From an uncultured bacterium (GTDB lineage Bacteria > Bacillota > Clostridia > Oscillospirales > Oscillospiraceae): a stretch of DNA of 8,239 bases. Below are positions 1-5,136 of this stretch, piece after piece (position 1 is the first letter of the stretch; each line of letters opens with the position of its first letter). The stretch is from NCBI GenBank assembly GCA_905215425.1, contig CAJMQD010000030.1, forward strand, positions 1-8,239, given 5' to 3'. The notes beneath the pieces are model-generated. The model saw only the letters and a program-made list of their open reading frames with translations, made no database searches and was not told the origin of the DNA. The translations under genes were made by a program, and so were the position numbers.

Positions 1-693
1 AATCTGGACATAAAAGAGGGCGAGATCCTGGGGATCGGCGGTCTGGCTGGTCAGGGCAAGCTGGGCATTCCCAACGGCGTTATGGGCCTGTACGACGCCG
101 GCGGAACCGTGGAGTTTGACGGCAAGGCCATTGAGCTGAACAATCCCCGCAAGTGCCTGGACGCCCAGCTGGCCTTCGTGTCGGAGGACCGCCGCAGCGT
201 GGGCCTGCTGCTGGATGAGTCTCTGGAGTGGAACGTGGCGTTCCCCGCCATGCAGATCCAGAACAAGTTCCTCAAGAAAATCGGCTTCTTCACATGGCGC
301 GATGAAAAGGCAATCGCCAATGTGACCAATCAGTATATCGATGAGCTGAAGATCAAATGCACCGGTTCCGAGCAGAAGGCCAGAGAGCTTTCCGGCGGCA
401 ACCAGCAGAAGGTCTGCCTTGCCAAGGCATTCGCCCTGGAGCCCCGCTTCCTCTTCGTCTCCGAGCCTACCCGCGGTATTGACGTAGGGGCTAAGGCCCT
501 GGTGCTGGAGGCACTGCGGAAGTTCAACCGCGAATCCGGCGTCACCGTGGTCATGATCTCCTCCGAGCTGGAGGAGCTGCGCATGATCTGCGACCGCATC
601 GCCATCGTATCCGGCGGCAAGATCGCCGGGATCCTGCCCGCTGACCATTCCTCCGAGGAGTTCGGTATGCTCATGGTCAGTCAGGTGAAATAA
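1..693 (+). CDS. Sugar/nucleoside-type ABC importer ATPase, C-terminal half (5' truncated by window)
   Basis: The reading frame is open from the first base, so the N-terminal part of the protein lies upstream; 230 residues remain and form the second nucleotide-binding domain of a RbsA/MglA-type tandem ATPase that powers an importer from the cytoplasmic side. In window numbering, a P-loop-like GLAGQGKL spans residues 14-21, a VSEDRR segment typical of this family's second domain follows near residue 60, the signature LSGGNQQ is at 130-136, and the Walker B region FVSEPTRGID sits around 152-161. Two positions depart from consensus: Leu21 replaces the P-loop Ser/Thr, and Ser154 replaces the Walker B Asp, while the following Glu155 is kept. 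Such tandem ATPases often have one degenerate site, so ATP hydrolysis may rest mainly on the unseen first domain. It is followed after 10 bases, containing an AAGGAGGAAG ribosome binding site, by the permease gene. Family is clear; substrate is unknown. Confidence 0.93.
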   Translation, partial: NLDIKEGEILGIGGLAGQGKLGIPNGVMGLYDAGGTVEFDGKAIELNNPRKCLDAQLAFVSEDRRSVGLLLDESLEWNVAFPAMQIQNKFLKKIGFFTWRDEKAIANVTNQYIDELKIKCTGSEQKARELSGGNQQKVCLAKAFALEPRFLFVSEPTRGIDVGAKALVLEALRKFNRESGVTVVMISSELEELRMICDRIAIVSGGKIAGILPADHSSEEFGMLMVSQVK

Positions 694-703
694 GGAGGAA
701 GAA

Positions 704-1783
704 ATGGGCAATACGACCACTCTTGGAAACAAGACTAAACTGAAAGAACTGCTGGACAGCTTTGGACTGCCCCGTCTTATCATCGCGGGCTTCCTGCTGC
801 TGCTGCTGATTGCCGCCCCCATTGTGGGGCTGGACTTTGCCACCCAGATCACCAACATCATCACCCGCTTCAGCTGGAACGCTGTGATGGTGCTGGCCAT
901 GGTGCCGATGGTGCATGCCGGCTGCGGACTGAACTTCGGTCTGCCCCTGGGCATCGTCTCCGGCCTGCTGGGCGCCACGCTGTCCATCGAGCTGGGCTTT
1001 ACCGGCTTTACCAGCTTCCTCGTCGCCATCCTGATCGCCACCCCCTTTGCGCTGCTGCTGGGCGGCGGCTACGGCTGGCTGCTCAACAAGATCAAGGGCG
1101 GCGAAATGATGATCGCCACCTATGTAGGCTTCTCCTCCGTGTCCTTTATGTGCATGATGTGGCTGCTGCTCCCGTATAAGCACCCCACCATGGTTTGGGG
1201 CTTTTCCGCCAAGGGACTGCGTACCGTTATTTCTCTGGAGGGCTTCTACGACAAGGCGCTGGCCAACTTTTTGACCATTGACCTGAAGAAGTTCGGCGTC
1301 AATCTGGTGATCCCCACGGGAACACTGCTGTTCTTTGCACTGCTGGCCTTCCTCATGTGGGCCTTCCTGCACACCAAGACCGGCACTGCCATGACCGCTG
1401 TGGGCTCCAATCCCGCCTTTGCCCGCGCCGCCGGCATCAATGTGGACAAGATGCGGTTCATCTCTGTGGTCATGTCCACTTGGCTGGGCGCCGTCGGCAT
1501 CCTGGTGTATGAGCAGGGCTTCGGCTTTGTGCAGCTGTACACGGCCCCCTTCTGGATGGCCATGCCCGCCGTGGCTGCGATCCTGATCGGCGGTGCGTCG
1601 GTGAACAAGGCGTCCATCGGCAATGTTATTATCGGTACGATCCTGTATCAGGGTATTGTGACCATGACCCCCACCGTGATGAACTCCGCCTTCCAGATGG
1701 ATATGAGCGAGGTCATCCGTATCGTGGTGTCCAACGGTATGATCCTCTACGCCCTGACCAGAAAGACGGAAAGGGGGCGCTGA
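704..1783 (+). CDS. ABC importer permease subunit 1 (BPD_transp_2 type)
   Basis: This 359-residue, strongly hydrophobic protein has roughly eight to ten membrane segments and belongs to the permease family of ribose/galactose/nucleoside importers. Family landmarks are a GCGLNFG turn in the membrane at residues 73-79, a cytoplasmic loop TGTAMTAVGSNPAFARAAGI at 226-245 that corresponds to the ATPase-contact (EAA-like) loop, and the conserved GGAS segment at about 296-299. The start is set by AAGGAGGAAG a few bases upstream. The next gene, a diverged paralogue with the same landmarks, begins one base after the stop, so the pair probably forms a heterodimeric channel with the upstream ATPase. Heterodimeric permeases of this type serve nucleosides, autoinducer-2 or sugars in known systems; the sequence does not say which applies here. 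Confidence 0.93.
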   Translation: MGNTTTLGNKTKLKELLDSFGLPRLIIAGFLLLLLIAAPIVGLDFATQITNIITRFSWNAVMVLAMVPMVHAGCGLNFGLPLGIVSGLLGATLSIELGFTGFTSFLVAILIATPFALLLGGGYGWLLNKIKGGEMMIATYVGFSSVSFMCMMWLLLPYKHPTMVWGFSAKGLRTVISLEGFYDKALANFLTIDLKKFGVNLVIPTGTLLFFALLAFLMWAFLHTKTGTAMTAVGSNPAFARAAGINVDKMRFISVVMSTWLGAVGILVYEQGFGFVQLYTAPFWMAMPAVAAILIGGASVNKASIGNVIIGTILYQGIVTMTPTVMNSAFQMDMSEVIRIVVSNGMILYALTRKTERGR

Positions 1784-1784
1784 C

Positions 1785-2909
1785 ATGAAAACCAAAAAGA
1801 ACTTTAACCTGGGGAGCGTTATCAGCGCCAACTCTGTGCCGATTCTGTTCGTTATCATCTGTGCCGTTATGATCCCCCTCTCCGGGCTTCCGGCCAACTA
1901 TCTGCTGAACGAGGTCGTGACCCGACTGGGCCGCAACACCTTCCTGATCCTCAGCCTGCTGATCCCCATTATGGCCGGTATGGGCCTGAACTTCGGCATG
2001 ACGCTGGGCGCTATGGCCGGTGAGATGGCACTGATCATGGTGGCAGACTGGCAGATCTGGGGGATTCCCGGCCTTGTGCTGGCTACCATTCTGTCCATTC
2101 CTCTGTCCATCCTGCTGGGACTCTTGTGCGGCAGTATACTGAATCGCGCCAAGGGCCGCGAAATGATCACCAGCTACTTCATCGCATTCTTCATGAACGG
2201 TGTGTACCAGCTGATCGTGCTGTATATGATGGGCTCCATTATCCCCATTATGCACAGCACCCTGAAGCTGCCCCGCGGGTATGGTATCCGCAATACCGTC
2301 AGCCTGCTGCAAATGCGCCAGAGCCTGGATAACGCCCTTGCTGTCAGCATCAACGGGGTGAAGATCCCCTTCCTGACGCTGATCATTATTGCGCTGGCCT
2401 GCCTGTTCATCGTGTGGTTCCGCCGCACGAAGTTGGGCCAGGATATGCGGGCTGTGGGCCAGGACATGAATGTGGCGCGCGACGCCGGTATCGACGTGGA
2501 CCGCACCCGTCTGATTTCCATCGTGATGTCCACTGTGTTCGCCAGCTTCGGCATGATCATCTATCTGCAAAACATGGGTAACTTCCCCACCTACCAGGCG
2601 CATACCAACATCGGTATGTTCTGCATTGCTGCGCTGCTGGTGGGCGGCGCTTCCGTGGACAAGGCATCCATTCGCAACGTATTCTTGGGTGTTATCCTGT
2701 TCCACACCATGTTTATTGTGGCCCCTGCCGCCGGCGGCAAGATCACCGGGGACTCCATGATCGGTGAGTACTTCCGCGTGTTCATGTCCTATGGCGTCAT
2801 CACTGTGGCGCTGGTCATGTACGAGGCAAAGAAGCGCAAGGAAAACCGCACAATGGGCCAGCAGCTTGCCAACGAGCAGAAAGCCGAGGAGGAGGGGAAG
2901 ACCGCATGA
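1785..2909 (+). CDS. ABC importer permease subunit 2 (paralogue of subunit 1)
   Basis: This 374-residue polytopic membrane protein is collinear with the preceding permease. It shares the GMGLNFG turn (about residues 65-71), the cytoplasmic coupling loop LGQDMRAVGQDMNVARDAGI (217-236), and GGASVDKASI (287-296), matching GGASVNKASI in the partner. These similarities show that the two genes arose by duplication and are likely to pair in one transporter. The protein ends in a charged cytoplasmic tail of about 30 residues rich in Lys, Glu and Gln, which the first permease lacks. The gene starts one base after its neighbour's TGA with an AAAGGGGG ribosome binding site inside the neighbour, which suggests translational coupling. 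Its own TGA overlaps the next gene's ATG (ATGA). Substrate is not deducible. Confidence 0.93.
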   Translation: MKTKKNFNLGSVISANSVPILFVIICAVMIPLSGLPANYLLNEVVTRLGRNTFLILSLLIPIMAGMGLNFGMTLGAMAGEMALIMVADWQIWGIPGLVLATILSIPLSILLGLLCGSILNRAKGREMITSYFIAFFMNGVYQLIVLYMMGSIIPIMHSTLKLPRGYGIRNTVSLLQMRQSLDNALAVSINGVKIPFLTLIIIALACLFIVWFRRTKLGQDMRAVGQDMNVARDAGIDVDRTRLISIVMSTVFASFGMIIYLQNMGNFPTYQAHTNIGMFCIAALLVGGASVDKASIRNVFLGVILFHTMFIVAPAAGGKITGDSMIGEYFRVFMSYGVITVALVMYEAKKRKENRTMGQQLANEQKAEEEGKTA

Positions 2910-3367
2910 AGACCAAGACCCGTTCATGGATCATCCGCAGCGCCTTTGTGTTGGTGCTGGTGCTCCTCGCCGTGCTGATGCTGCGCATCGGCCGCGGCCA
3001 TACCATCTACTTTGACAACCGCGCGCTGGAGTATCAGGGCGCGACTACCCCCTATAAGATCACCGTGATGGTCAATGGCGAGCAGATCTCCAAGCTCTAT
3101 GAGAAGGAACGCTGCTCCGTCACCAATATCGGTGATAAGCTGGAGCTGACCGTAGAGGTTATGCAGCAGAAGGGCGGCAGCGAGACCACTTCCGTATACT
3201 CCCTGACGGTGCCCCATGATCTGGATGGCGTCATCATCAACCTGCCCGGCTATATGGCCGGTCTGCCGGAGGAAGCGTATCTGGAGGAGTTTATCCCCGC
3301 GCCTTCCACCGAAAAGGATGACGAAGCGCCGCCCACTACCGATGATATCGGTCTGGGCGAAGTGTAA
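2906..3367 (+). CDS. Small membrane-anchored protein of unknown function linked to the ABC importer
   Basis: This 153-residue protein has a positively charged N-terminus (MKTKTRSWIIR), one hydrophobic segment at about residues 11-27, and then a soluble part rich in alternating polar and hydrophobic residues that looks beta-stranded. It ends with an acidic, Pro/Thr-containing tail (about 130-153). There is no lipobox and no obvious signal peptidase site after the hydrophobic stretch, so it is probably an N-terminally anchored protein with the body outside the membrane. It starts by ATGA overlap with the second permease, with a very strong GAGGAGGAGGGG upstream, so it is almost certainly made together with the transporter. 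I believe similar proteins of unknown function (possibly the family named DUF6672) accompany such importers in related gut Clostridia, but I cannot verify this here. It is not a substrate-binding protein: it is too short and has no such fold signature. Confidence 0.85.
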   Translation: MKTKTRSWIIRSAFVLVLVLLAVLMLRIGRGHTIYFDNRALEYQGATTPYKITVMVNGEQISKLYEKERCSVTNIGDKLELTVEVMQQKGGSETTSVYSLTVPHDLDGVIINLPGYMAGLPEEAYLEEFIPAPSTEKDDEAPPTTDDIGLGEV

Positions 3368-3377
3368 TATCTGCATG

Positions 3378-3417
3378 ACCGGCGCAGCCTGTGCTTTGCA
3401 TGGGCTGCGCCGGTTTT
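3378..3417 (+). terminator. Intrinsic terminator of the ABC importer operon
   Basis: A perfect 12-bp stem, ACCGGCGCAGCC (3378-3389) with GGCTGCGCCGGT (3403-3414), extends inward through two wobble pairs and TGC/GCA to a TTT loop. It is followed by TTTT and then GTGATAT. It begins 10 bases after the last gene of the operon. The T-run is short but the stem is long and GC-rich, which fits an end-of-operon terminator. Confidence 0.85.
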
Positions 3418-3424
3418 GTGATAT

Positions 3425-3459
3425 AAAAAATCCCCGCCTGTCCTTTTGAGACAGGCGGG
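3425..3459 (-). terminator. Intrinsic terminator of the rubrerythrin-desulfoferrodoxin operon
   Basis: A perfect 10-bp stem, CCCGCCTGTC (3433-3442) with GACAGGCGGG (3450-3459), encloses a 7-base loop. Read on the minus strand, the stem is followed by GA and six Ts (the A-run at 3425-3430). On the plus strand no T-run follows, so it acts mainly for the leftward operon. It lies 27 bases beyond the desulfoferrodoxin stop and is back to back with the convergent importer terminator. Confidence 0.88.
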
Positions 3460-3486
3460 AAGAACAGGGATGACCGGAGAGCGGCT

Positions 3487-3861
3487 TTAAGCCTTCCAAA
3501 GTCCGTGGAGGTTGCAGTAGGCGTAGACGGAGACGACTTCGTCGCCGGGGCACAGGGCAAAATCGGCCTTGGGAGCCTGACCGGGCTGCAATACCTTGCG
3601 CTGGTTGCCCTGCTTGGTGTGCAGCGAGATCCACTGGATGTAGTGTTCCGGCAGCATGGGGTGCTCGACGGAACCCACGGTGACGTGGACCAGATTACCC
3701 TCTACGGTATAGACGGGCACATGCTTTTCAAAAGCGGCATCCACTGTGTTGGGGATCAGCTGGGTCATCTTTTGGCCGCAGCACATAACGGGTACGCCGG
3801 TGTCGTTGACCATGGCGATGATATTGCCGCAATGCTCGCAGATAAAGAATTTCTGTTCCAT
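3487..3861 (-). CDS. dfx: Desulfoferrodoxin (superoxide reductase)
   Basis: This cytoplasmic enzyme reduces superoxide to hydrogen peroxide without making oxygen, taking electrons usually from rubredoxin. The 124 residues match the full length of two-domain desulfoferrodoxins. The N-terminal desulforedoxin domain has the four cysteines of the rubredoxin-like iron centre (Cys8, Cys11, Cys27, Cys28 in CEHCG and CCG). The catalytic neelaredoxin domain has the EKHVPV motif (Glu45, Lys46, His47) and the other expected ligands of the square-pyramidal iron: His67, His73, Cys116 and His119 (CNLHG). All expected ligands are therefore present. The ATG is preceded by AGGAGGAAG. It follows the rubrerythrin gene by 27 bases with no terminator between, so the peroxide it makes can be removed by its operon partner. 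Expression is expected from the rubrerythrin promoter. Confidence 0.97.
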   Translation of the reverse strand: MEQKFFICEHCGNIIAMVNDTGVPVMCCGQKMTQLIPNTVDAAFEKHVPVYTVEGNLVHVTVGSVEHPMLPEHYIQWISLHTKQGNQRKVLQPGQAPKADFALCPGDEVVSVYAYCNLHGLWKA

Positions 3862-3888
3862 ATTTCTTCCTCCTGTTTTGATGTCAGA

Positions 3889-4425
3889 TCAATAGTTTTC
3901 AGCGTGGACCTCGAAGAAGCTCTGGGGATGGGCGCAGACGGGGCAGACCTCGGGAGCCTTGGTGCCGACCACGATATGGCCGCAGTTCCGGCACTCCCAG
4001 ACCTTGACCTCGCTCTTGGCAAAGACCTCGGCCGCCTCGATATTGTGCAGCAGGGCGCGGTAGCGCTCCTCGTGGTGCTTTTCGATCTCGCCCACCATAC
4101 GGAACTTGGCGGCCAGCTCGGTGAAGCCCTCCTCCTCAGCGGTCTTGGCGAAGTCCTCGTACATATCGGTCCACTCGTAGTTCTCGCCCTCGGCGGCGTG
4201 AAGCAGGTTCTCGGAGGTGCTGCCGATGCCGTTGAGCTCCTTGAACCACAGCTTGGCGTGCTCCTTCTCGTTGTCGGCGGTTTTCAGGAACAGAGAGGAG
4301 ATCTGCTCGAAGCCCTCTTTTTTTGCGATGCTGGCGAAATAGGTGTACTTGTTCCGGGCCTGAGACTCACCGGCGAAGGCGGCCTCCAGATTCTTCTCGG
4401 TCTTTGTTCCGGCATACTTATTCAT
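3889..4425 (-). CDS. rbr: Rubrerythrin
   Basis: Rubrerythrin is a cytoplasmic non-haem iron peroxidase that reduces hydrogen peroxide to water in anaerobes. The 178 residues give a ferritin-like four-helix domain with Glu20, Glu53-x-x-His56 and Glu115-x-x-His118 as visible di-iron ligands. A C-terminal rubredoxin-like domain follows, with Cys145, Cys148 (CRNCGH), Cys161 and Cys164 (CPVC). Length and domain order are those of classical rubrerythrin. The ATG at 4425 is chosen because an AAAGGAAGG ribosome binding site lies directly upstream. An in-frame TTG at 4446 would put that site inside the coding region and add seven residues not normal for the family. It is the first gene of a two-gene operon with desulfoferrodoxin, under a consensus sigma-A promoter with a PerR-like repeat in its 5' untranslated region. 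Confidence 0.97.
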   Translation of the reverse strand: MNKYAGTKTEKNLEAAFAGESQARNKYTYFASIAKKEGFEQISSLFLKTADNEKEHAKLWFKELNGIGSTSENLLHAAEGENYEWTDMYEDFAKTAEEEGFTELAAKFRMVGEIEKHHEERYRALLHNIEAAEVFAKSEVKVWECRNCGHIVVGTKAPEVCPVCAHPQSFFEVHAENY

Positions 4426-4485
4426 AATAATTGTCCTTCCTTTCAAAAAAATTGGCGCAGGATAAGAAAAGATAAAAAGTTTAAT

Positions 4486-4498
4486 AAGAATAATTCTT
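4486..4498 (-). promoter_or_regulatory. Putative PerR/Fur-family operator for rbr-dfx
   Basis: AAGAAT-A-ATTCTT is a perfect 6-1-6 inverted repeat with the AAT-N-ATT core of PerR and Fur boxes (Bacillus PerR consensus is a 7-1-7 repeat ending in the same core). The seventh pair outside is mismatched. It lies about 6 to 18 bases downstream of the predicted start of the rbr transcript, a position suited to repression. Rubrerythrin and desulfoferrodoxin are known PerR targets in clostridia, so PerR is the favoured reader; the assignment is inference. Confidence 0.5.
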
Positions 4499-4510
4499 GC
4501 TTACGAGTCC

Positions 4511-4538
4511 ATTATACGCTCTCCGTGGGAAATGTCAA
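4511..4538 (-). promoter_or_regulatory. Sigma-A promoter of rbr-dfx (perfect -35 and -10)
   Basis: Read on the minus strand, TTGACA (4538-4533) and TATAAT (4516-4511) are separated by 16 bases; both hexamers match consensus in all six positions. Transcription would start near 4504, giving a leader of about 80 bases before the rubrerythrin ATG. A promoter this strong implies tight control by a repressor, consistent with the palindrome just downstream. Confidence 0.88.
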
Positions 4539-4643
4539 GGGGAAAACAGGAAAAAATTTGCATCTCCATAGGCTGGGGGAAACGGAAAATCAAAAACAAG
4601 TGTCTACAGTACAAAAACAGAAGGTGAGGAACACTGGGTATAA

Positions 4644-4664
4644 TTCCACAAAACAGCCGTGGAA
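4644..4664. repeat. Inverted repeat TTCCAC-N9-GTGGAA
   Basis: TTCCAC (4644-4649) and GTGGAA (4659-4664) form a dyad, and a third copy of the half site, GTGGAAAT, occurs at 4704-4711 in the same orientation as the GTGGAAAT at 4659-4666, 45 bases away. All lie upstream of the -35 box of the ilv promoter. They could be binding sites of a transcription factor; none is recognised. Short AT-rich repeats can also arise by chance. Confidence 0.35.
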
Positions 4665-4676
4665 ATTCAGAAAATC
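4662..4676. promoter_or_regulatory. CodY-like site upstream of the ilv promoter
   Basis: The 15 bases here match 11 of 15 positions of the CodY consensus AATTTTCWGAAAATT, including the central TTCAGAAAAT. CodY represses branched-chain amino acid synthesis in many Firmicutes when Ile, Leu and Val are plentiful. The site ends 45 bases before the -35 box, further upstream than a simple promoter-blocking site, and the stretch is AT-rich, so chance similarity is possible. It would matter only if the genome encodes CodY. Confidence 0.3.
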
Positions 4677-4721
4677 AGATGGGGCATATTAACAAAATCT
4701 TCTGTGGAAATACGAAAAAGA

Positions 4722-4750
4722 TTGACATGCGTGCTTTCCAGTGATAAAGT
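4722..4750 (+). promoter_or_regulatory. Sigma-A promoter of the ilv leader and operon
   Basis: A perfect -35 TTGACA (4722-4727) is followed after 17 bases by TAAAGT (4745-4750). This -10 is weak (4 of 6) but is preceded by TGA, that is, an extended -10 TGN. The start would fall near 4757, about 26 bases before the leader ATG. It is the only convincing rightward promoter before ilvB. Confidence 0.75.
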
Positions 4751-4782
4751 AAGGCCATATTTCAGGAAAGGAGCGGAGGACT

Positions 4783-5022
4783 ATGAATATGATGAAGGCT
4801 TATCAGTTTAATAATGCCATGACGGCTGCTCAGGCAGGCGCCGACTCTTTCCGCGCTTTTTCTGCTATGAATATCGCTCTGCTGATGGACACCATTCTGA
4901 TGGTGTCCATTTTTGTTATTTCCGGCGTAGTAGCCGTAGTGGCTCTGCTGGTCGTACTGCTGTCCATTATTATGATTATTAAGACAACTGAATATGGTCG
5001 GATGAGACAGATGACTGCGTAG
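4783..5022 (+). CDS. 79-residue Ile/Leu/Val-rich reading frame, candidate leader peptide of the ilvBNC operon
   Basis: The frame starts at an ATG preceded by AAGGAG, 26 bases after the predicted transcription start. Residues 1-30 are mixed. Residues 31-66 contain 23 Ile, Leu or Val out of 36, ending in LLVVLLSIIMIIK, and the last run is four ATT Ile codons around one ATG (4966-4980). The stop lies 25 bases before an intrinsic terminator that stands between it and ilvB. This is the layout of amino-acid attenuators such as E. coli ilvL, in which ribosomes stalled at control codons for the operon's own end products prevent termination. At 79 codons it is longer than the usual 15-35. The alternative is a genuine small single-pass membrane protein, since residues 38-66 would also make a good transmembrane helix followed by a basic tail (Lys67, Arg73, Arg75). 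Both roles are possible together. I recognise no protein family. Confidence 0.7.
   Translation: MNMMKAYQFNNAMTAAQAGADSFRAFSAMNIALLMDTILMVSIFVISGVVAVVALLVVLLSIIMIIKTTEYGRMRQMTA
4885..4914 (+). promoter_or_regulatory. Perfect hairpin plus T-run inside the leader reading frame (possible pause site)
   Basis: ATGGACACCAT (4885-4895) and ATGGTGTCCAT (4900-4910) form a perfect 11-bp stem with a TCTG loop, ending in a run of five Ts (4910-4914). An inverted repeat this good within coding sequence is unlikely by chance. In an attenuator it could be the pause hairpin that lets a ribosome catch up with RNA polymerase; in untranslated RNA it could itself terminate transcription. Function is inferred. 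Confidence 0.5.
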
Positions 5023-5062
5023 TAGGGCAGGAAAAGCAGGAATGGTAAGCGGTCTCACCGGC
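4997..5062 (+). promoter_or_regulatory. Candidate antiterminator stem of the ilv attenuator
   Basis: Bases 4997-5008 (GTCGGATGAGAC) can pair with 5052-5062 (GTCTCACCGGC) through 11 pairs, with one bulged A at 5002 and one G-U. The right-hand strand is most of the terminator's left arm plus part of its loop, so the two folds exclude each other. The left-hand strand starts 17 bases after the last Ile codon and ends 11 bases before the stop. It is free when a ribosome stalls at the Ile run and covered when one reaches the stop. The geometry is classical; the fold is not tested. Confidence 0.5.
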
Positions 5063-5082
5063 AGCGGTGAGGCCGCTTTTTT
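5047..5082 (+). terminator. Intrinsic terminator (attenuator) before ilvB
   Basis: AAGCGGTCTCACC (5047-5059) pairs with GGTGAGGCCGCTT (5066-5078) in a 13-bp stem containing one T-G wobble, with a 6-base loop and a run of six Ts (5077-5082). It lies 25 bases after the leader stop and 54 before the ilvB start. Because no other promoter is visible before ilvB, transcription of ilvBNC must read through it, which makes it an attenuator rather than a plain end of gene. Confidence 0.85.
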
Positions 5083-5136
5083 ACATGCTATATGCAAAGG
5101 CAAATGAAGAACGGCAGAAACAGGAGGAATTAGAAG

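Larger units (their letters stand above)
4426..4782. other. Divergent intergenic regulatory region between rbr and the ilv leader
   Basis: No gene is seen here. The region is clearly more AT-rich than the surrounding genes. From left to right it holds the rbr ribosome binding site and 5' untranslated leader with a PerR-like palindrome, the leftward rbr promoter, a purine-rich stretch (about 4540-4635) with no recognised signal, a TTCCAC/GTGGAA inverted repeat, a CodY-like site, and the rightward promoter with the leader's ribosome binding site. I see no T-box, riboswitch or tRNA-like fold in it. Confidence 0.7.

Noticed and set aside
677..2927. Long minus-strand frames rich in His, Gln and Gly opposite the permease genes
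   Set aside because: Their composition is what the antisense of GC-rich membrane protein genes gives; similar frames occur opposite ilvB and ilvC. No ribosome binding sites or families were seen.
4426..4446. TTG start at 4446 for rubrerythrin
   Set aside because: It would translate the AAAGGAAGG ribosome binding site and add seven residues foreign to the family; the ATG at 4425 is correctly spaced.
4639..4644. A TATAAT at 4639-4644 as a second ilv promoter
   Set aside because: The hexamer is perfect but the -35 region at 4616-4621 (AACAGA) has no useful match and there is no TGN directly before it. It is kept only as a possible cryptic element.
3505..4692. A long plus-strand frame across the rbr-dfx region
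   Set aside because: It lies antisense to two unmistakable genes with all metal ligands conserved, has no ribosome binding site at its start, and has no recognisable protein motif.
4757..5136. T-box riboswitch ahead of ilvB, as common in Firmicutes
   Set aside because: There is no AGGGTGGNACCGCG-like T-box sequence before the terminator, no room for a specifier stem I outside the 79-codon frame, and the frame has a good ribosome binding site.
5083..5136. A separate promoter for ilvB (TATATG at 5089-5094)
   Set aside because: The -35 position 17 bases upstream falls in the terminator stem (GGTGAG) and does not resemble TTGACA; there is no extended -10.
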